Shown piece after piece: positions 32,807 through 45,600 of a stretch of DNA of 64,000 nt. The DNA lies in contig NC_135365.1 of the NCBI RefSeq assembly GCF_051622035.1, forward strand, positions 12,938,001 through 13,002,000, written 5' to 3'. The DNA is from Arctopsyche grandis. Taxonomy: Eukaryota > Arthropoda > Insecta > Trichoptera > Hydropsychidae. Numbering within the stretch: position 1 is the first letter of the stretch; every line of letters begins with the position of its first letter. Both the position numbers and the translations under genes were made by a program. The notes under the pieces were generated by a model, which saw only the letters and a program-made list of their open reading frames with translations, did no database searches and was not told the origin of the DNA.

Positions 32807-33275
32807 TTTAAATAAATAATGATCGCATGGATGAAACAAAATCAACGGTGAATGCTGATTGCAAATAAAAGAAAAATATAATGATGAACGTGAACGACAA
32901 TGTATGGTGAAAAACCACCAAGTATAATAATACAGATCTCATCGATAATATATAAATGTGTAAAATGCAATAATTATATGGCAAATGCCGTTTGATAAAT
33001 AAGTACTACATATGTTTATATATTGATACGAGCTTTTGACGGTAATTCACCAAGAATTGACAACAACGTATGCACCGTAAAGTATTATAGATCTTCAAAT
33101 TGTACAAAATGATTTCCAATGTGTGTATCGACAAGTCGATCATATGCAACGAAAGCGTTTTCTCACAGCGGTAGAGTCGAAATGGTTTTTCAAACCAAGT
33201 AAAATTTTAATAGCCGGTCTAAAATTCTTGATCGATACATCCTGAGTCGTTTGCTCGTTTGAATATTTAAACTTG

Positions 33276-33444
33276 TCAGATTTTCTCTACATAGTTTCCT
33301 GGGAAGGTGCCGAAGCGTCCCGTCCGCTGACTGGATCCGACGTACCAGCCGTCGTCGCACTTCTCCAAAACGTACACGGTGTCGCCTTCTTGCAATTCGA
33401 GCTCGTCAGGATTTTGCGGACGATATTTGTACATCGCTCGGTAT
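33276..33444 (-). CDS. CAP: CAP last exon: SH3-3 and stop
   Basis: Minus-strand acceptor GTGTTTCAG. It encodes [39 protein letters not shown] and NYVEKI then TGA. ALYxY-like start, WY and PxNY motifs mark a complete SH3. Phase 2 in. Confidence 0.96.
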
Positions 33445-36400
33445 CTGAAACACATCGGATGCTCACTGAATAAAATGCTATTATATCTAATACAATTCAG
33501 AACGACTCATTTGACTAGAGAAACTTACGGCACCGCTTCGGCATTGGTATCTACGAATAGCGGCTCGTGGTTATTGAGATTAACGGGTGTATGATCGGTT
33601 GCACGGGGCAACGTTGCACTTGCAGGTCTTGCATGATGACTAGTAATACCATGATCTGAAAAAAACACGTTAAATAAACTGTGAGTCGGAAGCATATTTA
33701 GATGATTAATATATAAAAAATGAATAATTTAATTGAGAAATGTAAATAATGTGAAAATATATTACTTGGTAAGGCAAGAGGAGCTGTACTACTAGGACTA
33801 TTAGACAATGCAGGGCTGTTCAACTGAGGCGTGTATCTATGAGGTCCTAGAGATGCCGCCCCCGCTGCGGTCACCATAGAATGAGCCGCTGGAGAAGCTA
33901 CCGGCTTACCACTTCCAATTGATGAGGGGAGCTCTGTTAAAAAAGCAAAAATCAAATGAATAATAAATAACCAGTACATAAGTGGATACAAAATCAAGAT
34001 GAAAGCTAAAATACCTGATCTGTTCATCGTCGGTTCAGCTAGTACTTCTACGTAACTAACGGGGAATATTCCTTTTCGATCACCGAGTCGGCCTTCATAC
34101 CAATTATCATCCACTCTTCTTATAAGAGTGACGAGCTCCCCCTTGCGCAGACCGAGCTCTAGATGCGTCTGTGCTACAAAGTTGAATTTAGCACGTGCTC
34201 GGCCCTCAGTCGGACGTCTTTGACTAGGCGTAGTAGTACTATCATACTGAATCATCTGAAGTTTATAATAACAAAGTATTCGTTTAATGAATAATATAAT
34301 GCCATCTGTATATGTATGTGATAATATATACCTCAACATAGTTGTATGGGAAGAGTCCGATGTTGTTGTTGTGTTCACCTTCGTACCAGTTGTTGTCGAT
34401 TTGGCGGCGCACCAAGATGAGGTCTCCTTTGCGGAAGGAGAGCTCCCTGGCACCCTGACCCATAAAATTGTAAAGAGCGCGTGCTACTTGCCGTGTGCCG
34501 AAAGAGTCATATCGGTTCAAAGATATAGGACTCTTTTGGGACGGAGTGAAGTTGTCTGTGTGTCGCCTACTGTTCATATCTTGCAACTCCTGAAATCAAC
34601 AAATGGAAATATTCAAATATAAAACATGGTGAATAGTGATGGTAAGAACAGATGTAAGATGTAAGCTGATACAGATTCCAGATTTCCATATTAAATGTAA
34701 ATATTATTGAAAATTTTATTTAAAATTGCATGGAATGTCATTTGGTTTTGAAATTATGGATTTATATTATATTAATCCAATCTGCATGGGCTATACATAT
34801 TTCAATCATAGCAATAACCTTCATGAATATTTTTTATACACATATAATGTAAAAGGAAACCTATAAAAATTAATTATAACAACATTTCTCCCAGTATTAT
34901 TTAATTGTACTATCTCATCATACATACATACATATATACAGTGGCGGACTGGCCATACAAGCGTACATGCCCGATGGCATGTGGGCCCCACTATCCGTTA
35001 GAAAATATGGGCCCTCAGTAAAATTAAATAACTTTTTAACTATTTCACGTGTGTAAAAATTTATAGGATATTGCACTTTGGGACCTAGAGTTTGGGTATT
35101 TCAACAAAACAAATTTCTTACGATATACACAAACAACTAATACCTGCTTTAACAGCCCAAGGATCGGTTAACTTTTTTTATTAGGCTCGAAATGTAAGTT
35201 TCAACATTTGCGTGGGCCCTTTTACCGGGCCCATTTCCAACCTCAAGGTTATGTAATATTTCCAACCTATGTAACAACTACCTAATGAAGTAAAAATGGG
35301 AATAAACAAATTTCCGTGAATAATATAAACTGAATTGCTTAAAACAATTTTGATAGGACGATTCATCATCAACCAGCGATTTAAATTTACTTCATACATA
35401 CTTTCAAAATAATATTTGATTATACTTCGACGATATAGTAAGATTTAAATACACAATTTTAAACAGTTTCCGAATATAAAATCTATTCCTAATCTAGACA
35501 CATCCATGTATATAGAAACATAGGATAGGGGCCCCTCCCCAAAATCTCGATTTTCGATTAACATTAATTGAAAATATTATGCATTTTTTGTTTTCAGGGA
35601 CGTAATTTGGGGGGGGCACTCGCCCCCCTAAATTAAGGAATAGGCGAATTTAGAAAATATTATGAATTTAATGATTAATGAGATACTATGGATCTATGAA
35701 TGCTGCGTTTATTTCTTATATTATGTTACTTTTGTGTAACTAATAAAATAATCGCTGCTATGTGCTTTGAAAAAAAAAGATTTTATTATTTTGAAGCAAA
35801 TATATTTTGGTTTTTAAGTGGTATGCCTTGGGTAACATTCTTGGAAATTGTTCGTCCCATTGAGCGAATCGTTAGAAAGTTCGCCTTTACTTTATTTTGT
35901 CTCAAAAACAGATGTGTATCGTTTATTTTTCCGAAAGTTTGTAAATTTTTTGATATAGTGATACATTTTGATGGTCGACTTTTGTTAACCATTTTGCGAC
36001 CATGTGAAAATTTTTGGAAAAAAATTTTCGCTTTTTTAGCTTTTTACATAAGATATTTTTATATATATTTTTTCAAAAATAAGCTTATTTTTTTCATATT
36101 GTATATTTTCCATTTTTATTCCGATATAAAAAAGATTTTTTGAAAAAAAATTCAATTTGACCAATCTTTGCCTGCCCCCCCCCCCCAAGAAAAAGCTGAA
36201 ATGACGTCCCTGATTGTTTTCTACCGAAAGTAAAAGCCGCTTTTATGCCGCATTCTTTTATGATGCATTCTATTTACCTAGGACAAGGATTAAAACGAAA
36301 TATACAATGTAATTTATGGATCTATTTTGCTTTTGCCATTTTTCTTGTACCTAAATTTGTTTATTCCCATTTTTGAAAATTTTATTTATTTTTTGCCCTT

Positions 36401-36528
36401 GATTTTTAGCGTGATGGAAAGAAGAAAATTTTGTTATATGGGGGGGGGGGGGGGGACAAATTTTTTTAACCCTGGGTGGGGCCCCCTTTGACTCCTGGCA
36501 TGCACTGATTTCAGTCCCAGTCCGCCAC

Positions 36529-36606
<78 letters not shown>

Positions 36607-39600
36607 TAATATCACTATTCTGTGTATCTGCGTTTGTGTGTGTGCATCTGTGTATCTGCGATAACGCTCGCCGTACTATAATAGTCGTTTCGATTCGACA
36701 TATATATGTATGTACGTCGCAGCTAAACCACTGCCAACAAAATGCACGAATATAATTAAGAAAAAAAAATCTATATATACTAATTACTACCAATGTTTCC
36801 TCTAGAAAAATTAGTATCTGAGCATTTGGTGCTATCTATTGAAATTGATTTAATTAATTAATTATTTTTTCTATTGGTGTTTTATTTTTTTCCATTTTTT
36901 TCATATTAAACAATTAAATATAAATATTGAATCAACTATATATTTAAAAGATATTTGAAAAAATTAGACCGCGTGCAGATCAAACACAGGACCAACACAT
37001 TTCTTTTAGTTTTTTTTTATTTTTATTTAATAACTTAATATGCCAACACCCATGCGATAATAATTCATCGAGTACAAAACTAGCATTTAATAAAAATAGT
37101 AGAAGTTGTAAATAATTATTTATATTTATATTTAGGTGTAATAATTGACATGTCCAGTAGTAAATAAGAAGAAATAAAAAGACGTATGAAATTAGGATGG
37201 AGTGCATTTGGACAAATGAATGTTGTTTTTAAATCAAAAATGCCATTTTGCTTGGAGAAAAAGATCTCCGATCAATGCGTTTTGCCAGTGATTACGTATG
37301 GACGCGAAACTTGGAAATTTAACGCTAAGATGCTACACAAAGTCCAATGCACAGAAAGAAGTATGGAACGCTGTATGTTTGGCATAACGAGGATATACAG
37401 GAAACGGAATACGTGGGTGAGAAGTATGACAAGAGTAGTGGATATAGTGGATATAGTGGAGAGATTGAAATGGCAATGGGCGGGCCATGTGGCTAGAAGA
37501 ATGGACGAAACGTGGACAAAAGAAATGCTAGAATGGTACCCGAGAGAATGTAAAAGGGTAAAAGGAAGACCGCAGGGAAGATGGGTAGACGAAATTAGGA
37601 AAATGTGTGGGGTGAGATTGATGAGAGTTGCGCAAAACAGACACGATTGGAACTGTGTTGGAGAGGCCTTTATTCAGCAGTGGATGGTGAACGGCTATAG
37701 ATGATGATCATAGAAGTAAAATACATAGAATGGTCATTGTTAATAAAATTATCGTCTAAAAGCGAGCCATCGAAGAGAGAGACGGAAAGTCAGAAGAGAG
37801 ACAAGAGAGAGAGAGAGAGACGAAGTTTAGCAAACAATGAACAAACTCTGCCGCGCAGAGTTTTTGTAGCAACATTTTTGGAGGCTGAGAGCGATTCTAT
37901 GCATTCTACTTCTATGATGATGATGAATAAAAAAAGGAATCACAAAGATGCAAAAGTCAAAATATCATGCAGGATTTATTATTACATTTTGAAGTTTTAC
38001 AATAATATAAAATGTTTACTTAATCGGTTCAAATCAAAAACTGTTCTTGTCACTTTTCTGACCCAAACATGACGTAATTAATGATAAAAAAAATCACAAA
38101 GACTTAATAAAAGCAACACAACTTTCAAGAGCGAGTTTGAAAGAGCAACTGAAACAGCTCTCCGCAAGAAGTACGCATGTCAATATCAATAATACAGTCG
38201 TTTGCTATGGTAAGCTTCTATTTAATTGATATATTAGGTTCCTGTCTACACTCTGTCAAGACCAATAAAGCCGTGTACTGTTTTCGGCCAGTACAAAATA
38301 CAGCATGCATCTTCAAATTTGAATACATACAGCAAAACAGCTACGAAACGAACTGAAGGCGTCCTATCAAATTTCTCAATAATTATAGATCCATAAACAA
38401 AGTTGTAATTGAGAGCTCGTAAACACGAAACAGACATGTAATAAATATCGAATTTAACCCATGTCGGAGTTTGTACGCCTATTAAATTTCAATGATAATA
38501 GTGGGTTACCTCTGTGTTTTCTCTTCCGCTCTATTATTATTATTGTCTCTCTTTCACTCGGCTAATCAGTCCTCCTCTTCCACTCTGCATATTCACAATT
38601 GACATTGTTTATTTTCGAATGAAATCCATTGTGTTCGGTCACAGATGGATAATTGAGCGGTTGACGAACTCAACCGCAGGCCCTCGTACACGTTTTCATA
38701 CATATGTACAATTGAAGCACGTTCGAGAAGTTTAATTTTAATATAATATTATGTATATTCGAGACGCACACACAAGTGCATTGATATATTTTCATATGTA
38801 TTATACATACATAAGTATATTGATAATAGCATCGAAGTACTCGTGCTAATGATACGTCACACGAGCAGAATCCGTGGGGTATGTCAGGAATGCGGTTTCA
38901 CAAGGCAGTACTACGTCTTTCCGAGGACGGACACACCTTTCCTAATCAATATTTCGCCACTATTGTTTTGTTTCGAAGACTGTGATTTTGTCATAAGACT
39001 CTTAAACTATCATTTCGTCATATTGTCATGTATTTCGGATATTTTTAATAGTAATTGCCCAGTATTTTAGTCGGTAGCTCAAAAATTGTATATGAAATAT
39101 TTCGTCAGATCAATTATATTATATGTACAACATCGATTAGCCTGAATTTTTAGTTTGTTTTTAATGCGTTTTAAACCATTGCTGTTTCGGAATTGTAAGA
39201 AATTTTAATGTCTGTCATGTGGTGGAGTATTTTTAAAGGAATTTTATTTTCCAGAAGCCTTTTAGAGAAGGAAACAAAATAAAAACAGACAATATGGTGA
39301 TAAGAAGTTGTCATTAGGAGAATCTTCATAAAGGGTTTATTTACAAGAACAATTGTTCCGTATCTACAGTAGACGAGAAAATATGTATGTACATATTTAT
39401 ATATTCTATATCCTAATACAATAATTATGGTAGATGAAAGTAATACATTTTTGAAGAATTTCATAATTCCATGGAAGTGCTTGAAAATAAGAACCTGTAT
39501 ATTATCAGTACAATCACATGATGAAACATAATATACATATATGTAAATGAAATATTTGGACGTTTGTGAAATATTTGAAACATGGAACTATCAGTTTTTA

Positions 39601-42600
39601 AATCAAATCATCTACTGGTCGAGTTTTTGGCAGTGACGTAGCTAGGAATTTGGACCCTCATGTAAAATTTATCCAAGGCCCCCTCACACCCCCTTACCCT
39701 GATTTTAAAACATGAGATAAAGTAATTAAAAATTTTTATTGATACATACTCACATAGAACTATCAGTTCTATATCAAATACATATATCTTATCGATATAT
39801 GTATTTCCAATAAAGTTTTTTTTAATAATGGGTTTACGTGATTAATTATCCTACTTGAACCAAATGGTTTTGTATGGTCTGCAACGATACAAGCCCAAAT
39901 AGTTGCTTGGATCATTTCACATTTCTGGATCGTAAAATAATATTATATATACATAATACATACGTACAAGTGTATTTTTCTTACTTTCGATATTTCGATA
40001 TTTTTGACAATGTTAAATAATATTGAGTGTATCAATGAATATATACGTAACTTTGGACCCCATGTCAAGCTGGGCTCTCATGCTTTGAATGACTTTGCTA
40101 TGAAGTATGTAGCTACGTCACTGGCTTTTGGTGGTAGTTGAATGTCTTTCTATGTATGAATGTATTATATGTAGTAGCTATTGCTATTACAGCACTTTTC
40201 ACTAGAAACAATCAAGAATTTTCCCCGTAGTTTCCACAATATATAAAATTCCTTATCGTCAGGCATATTTTACATATTACAATAGACACATACATATTTA
40301 TTTCACATCAGTGGATTAGAAATAAATTATAGAATACCTTTTACATATAAAAAACCGAATATTTCAAAGGCAATGATTTGCACAAATGTTTTCTTTTATC
40401 GTTACGTGTTCGCTCTAATATGCGTGACGTTATTTACTGCAAAAACCACTTTGAAACAAACTGTAATCGTTGTAGGCAGATAAGGTCGAAAAGAATTCCT
40501 GTCGTTCGAAAAGTCGATTAGACGAAAATACGACAACCACTCTCGCTTTCGTCAAAAAAAAAAAAATCAAAACGAGTTTTTTTACTGTGAACATTCGTCG
40601 GACACGGACAAGAATTCGGACATTGCGTTCAAAGGAAATGACCACTTTCATCAACGACTATATACAACAGTTCGAAATGCGCGTGACGCGGTAAAATATC
40701 ATAATGCAAGACAATAATATTTAAAAAAAAAAGTCGGAATGCGATGATTTTACTCAAATATACAATGTAATGTATCAGACACGGTAATAGCGTGTACGAA
40801 AGAAAACAATGAAAAATATATGTATGGTTACCGCTTATTTTGATGACGCGACTGAATAATGCTGCAACTGCGGACGGAATGCATTTTGCGGTTTGCGACC
40901 GTTCGGTGCATTTACTGCACACGGTCGTTTATTTACTTTTATTCATTTGAGAAGAAAGCAGCCGAGAAGAGCGTCGTTTGTCGACTGCGAAGGGTCATTA
41001 GTGTTTGTTAAGTTGTTTAGATTGCAATCCAAGATCGCGACCAACTCTACCGAATCGCCTGCAGCTGACACACACACACACACACATACATATACCACAT
41101 TAGAAATTTAATTTTCAACCTGAGGCTAAGTGAAAATTAAAAAAAAATGAGGTGGAAAAATTATGCATCATCATAATAGACTGACCTGGAGGTATTTGCG
41201 ACGTCGTTCTTCTTGGTAGACGCGGCGCATGTGATCGGCCTGTCTTCGTGCCAGCTCATCTTCAGGCACCAATGGTCTGGGCTCCTGACGGACAGGAACC
41301 CGATAATGGATTGTCACATCGCTCTCCACGTATCGCCTCGGAGACTCTGAAAAAGTCATAGCATACCATTAGTGCACTTTCTCAAAGGTCACAAGGGGTC
41401 AAAGGTCACTAAGAGCCCCCCCGAATACAAAATGAACCCTTCCTAACAGTACGTCGAAAATCGATAGTACTATATATTGACCTTTTGATATGATTCATGA
41501 TTAACATTCGAATAAATATTTACTATAGTATTATCAGACGCGTGTATATGTATTGCACTTTCAAATCCTTATTAATCTATTCCATTGAAAATATAAGAAT
41601 AACTTAACGAGCTTACGTTTTAGTTGAGATAATGGCCAAATTAGCTTTAGGTTTATATGTAAAGATAATGAGCCGAACGAGTTGACTAGTTGGGCAGAAC
41701 GTTTTTGAAATGGATAAGGGCGAAAGCACACCGAGTAGTATGGGACGTCACGTCCTTTTTTTTGCTTCAGCTGCCCACTGTGATCGTAAACAGTAGTTGT
41801 TCCCCAAATCAAATTCGGGTGTTCTTGCACGTGCAGAATGCATATGTTTGGGAGGTTGCACATGTATGCATCTTATCGATCACTGTCAAGCAAGGATAAA
41901 GTATTACCGAAAACACTCCAGGGGGTGATTTTTGGGACTGTGTATCATGTATATGGGCAAGGGGTGCTGCGTATTTTCGCATGTTTTAAAGTATCTAAAA
42001 AAACACGTGCCATGTCCCACTCAATGTGTTTTCAGCTTAAAGGCGCAGAGTGGTACGCGGCACGTGTTTTTTTTTCATGAAAAAAAACTATGGCAACCCA
42101 TGGCAAAACTCGCCGCTGAAATATTTTCGGTGATATTTTATCTATATTGACATAGGTTTGACAGTGAACTATAACGGTGATTCCCATATTAGAATAAATG
42201 TATCAGAAACTTGTCGAAATAATAAGATCATACGAATTAATAATGATATATGGACGCGCCCATCATAGCTGGAGTCTACCTAGGGATGCCGTGCCATAGG
42301 ACAGTGTTTGGACAAATTCCAAAATTTGAAGAAATGTAGAAGAATCTGATCGAAATAATAAGACCATACGAATTAATAATGACGTGACAATACGTCCATC
42401 ACGGCTGGAATCTATCTAATCGTCTCGTGCCGCACTTTTGAGTGTGTTCTTGCTAATAGGCTTTACAATATATTATATTCAACACAAACTACTTGACATA
42501 TGTATGTATGAACATATTGAAAAAAAAATAAGAAACATTAAATGAATTAGTACATACGTACTTTCTTATTTAAGCGTGTATTTTACAAAATAGAAAGTGA

Positions 42601-45600
42601 ATTTTGTCTTTATATGTATAGATATGTAAAAATTATTTTATTTAGCAATCAAAGTTTATTTGTACAATTATACATACTATATACATGTGCATGTTACAGT
42701 CGAAGTGCACATATTTTCAGCTGCAATATGTATGTATATTCCAACTAGCGTTTTAGGTCATTCATATTCGAATACAATTCAACTAGTAAATTATATATCT
42801 ACAAGCGCAAATACACTTTCAATAATGTGCGCCAGTTGTAATACAACAGTTGAGTTTTGACAGCTGTGATGAATACGTTAGAATTCAATAATGCGTTCAT
42901 ATTTGCTAAATATTACGAATAAAGGTAATGAATACCGTATTACGATAACTCTAAGAATGTGTTCAAAACAAAAATGTGACTTTTCAACTCAATTTACTAG
43001 TAGAGTGACGTTTTTACGAAAACCTTTCTTCTCTATCTAATCTGGTACCAACTTAAAGTTGAACTGTATTTTCAGTTGTAATATATATTGACTAGTTGTA
43101 ATATATATTGAATGTAATTCGCCATATGAATCAACTTACGTGGGCTAGACGGAATATATTCCAACTAGTCAAAATATATCACAACTGATAGTACACTTCA
43201 ACTATAACAGTAGATGGTACTAGGTTAAATGGAATATATTCCAACAAGTCAAAATATATTACAACTAGAAGATACAATTCAACTATAACATATGTTTGTA
43301 TAAACGATCGATTGTTGCTTAAGCGAAATTTTTACGTGAAAGTAAACGAGGAAAGTGCACCATTATAAAACTTATCGTTGTAAAATTTTATTAAATGATC
43401 TGACAAAACGCTGCTCCGAATAACCCAAACGAAAATAAAATCAGACACTTTCCTCAATCGATAAAAATCGTTACAGTAATAAAATGGCGAATTAGCAAAA
43501 TCGCCATTAAACGACGCTCGTTAAAAAAATCCCAATAGATATTTTCAAAATCAACGTCGGAAATCGGAGCCAATTTCAAGTTTACAATGTGTGATGAATA
43601 ATGTAACAGCTGTAAATTACGACTTTTGATCTCAGATAAGTAAATGAACAAAAAAAAAAACAACGCTCGGTCGTATGAGAAAGATGAGAGTTCTCACGCG
43701 ATTCAATCTCATTCTTTTCATTACGGGTTCAAGGTGATAAAATCGGTTTTAATTTTTACGTAATTTTACACGGCATTAATCGCCGGAAGCCACCTACATA
43801 CATATATATTATATACCATGCGTAAATAGAAGCGTATACGAGGTGCATACAAAGTGATACGAGAAGACAAGACTCGTTGAATGGAACTGTCACGGTGAGA
43901 GAGTGCATTTCTATCAATTTGTAGGTCGACAATCGACATCATCATCACCATCATCGTCAGTGGCATTTCACGCATCAATCGACGGAAAGCATATTCGTCA
44001 GAAGCGACTGCTTTCACTGACATCAGTTCTTTCCGTCTATGCGGTTTTAGTAGCCGTAGGACAGGTTGTACCGGGGAACTGCGACCGGTGAGAAAGTGAA
44101 GAGTTTGAAGCGCGCACGGTCAAAATAAAGTGGCAAAAATGATCGACATTTATGGTATTAGTAGTGGAGAATTGTGGTCGTTAAGAAAGTTGCCGATTTG
44201 CAATTGTAATTAATGGAACTTAGAGAAATTTTATTGTATGCAAACAAAAAAGACGTACGCACTGAACTTTGTAGCGCACGAACGTGTGTAAAAAAGATTC
44301 GATATACCCAGTATGAAATATTGAAAATATTATCAATGAGAGCAAAAGAGTTACAAAATACATTTACATTATTGATAATATATTATATACATTACCATTA
44401 CCATCAAAGTGTATTACTAGTTTAGTCAGGGCCGCGCCTACCATATGTACAAATGTGTGCAAAGCACACAGGCGGCCGAAATATTAAAGGCGGCCAAAAT
44501 AAATGACAGTCGAAAAAATTATATTCCTTAATATACGTCAAGATGGTCAAAATTGTAGCATTTTTAAACGTGTCTATTAATATTATTTTTCACCATCGAA
44601 CTATCAGAAACGATTTAAATTTCCATCATTGACCAAACCTCACAAAATGGCAAAGTTTCAAAATGACCGGAAAACTATAGGAAAAGATACTGAATCGTTT
44701 GCGAAGTAAACCTAGGAAGAGGCTTTGTAAAAAATACGAAACAAGATATCGTACATTTTCAAATACATTTAGGTTGTCTTGTTGTATACTTGTGGATTAC
44801 AAGTTACGGAAACAACGGGATAGCAGGTATAGCTTCGGTCCGCATAGAGCTAGTATGTCTTTTATGTTCTATTATCTTCAGGTGTACCTATATTTCTTCA
44901 AGAATGTTGAGTATTGGTTGGTCATCGAAAGAACAATGTCCTAGATGTAGGATTGGGGGTAAAAACACTATATTGTCATGAAATAACTTGAAAACGTTCA
45001 GTCTCACTGTCATCTGGTTTTGTTCAGAACTAAACGTTTTGGTTTTCTATCTGTTTTTCTGGTTAATTTTTATTGTGATTAAAATTTTAACCCCGAATTA
45101 ATAAGATATATACTAATGCTGGTAAAATAAATGAGCGGTCGATTCAAGTTTGCACACAGGTGCCCGAACTTCTATTCGCGGCCCTGAGTTTAGTATATTT
45201 TATGTGGCGTTTTAAATAATTACTATTCGAATATCGTTTTAGATAATTAATATCCAAAATTATTTATTTAATTAATTATTAATTGACTACAGGCAAAAAT
45301 ACGGTTTCGTCGATGCTCGCCAGTAATTATATATTAGCTTTGATAGTTAGGATTTTTTACAGAATGATTTAGGATTCAATAATGCGTTGATATTATTAAA
45401 TATTACGAATTATGGAAAATAGTTTCACATTACGATAACCCCAAGAATTTGTTCAAAACAAAAATGCGACTTCCGCCTCAAAAAGCAGTAGGTACTTTGA
45501 ATAAAATATATCAAAATCAGGCCGCATTGAAAGCCTAGGTTCTGTAATTTATATTCAAAAAGTGAATGAACGAAATGGAATACAACGAAGAACAGAATAC

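Larger units (their letters stand above)
29393..33275. other. Convergent intergenic region / two 3' UTRs
   Basis: This AT-rich interval lies between the ADAMTS stop (+) and the CAP stop (-) and contains no supported gene. Both transcripts' 3' UTRs must end here, so overlap of the two is possible. A GT-rich microsatellite lies at 32755-32806. Confidence 0.8.
34590..41185 (-). other. CAP intron (6.6 kb), transposon-rich
   Basis: It contains a 1.6-kb hAT-like element with a nested element, an RTE copy with an open C-terminus, a second CAGTGACGTAGC MITE, microsatellites and a CpG-richer block at 40820-41060. No further coding exon was recognised. Confidence 0.7.

Noticed and set aside
35700..36143. 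147-codon frame
   Set aside because: It lies inside a nested transposon, has extreme Phe/Ile/Lys composition and no motif.
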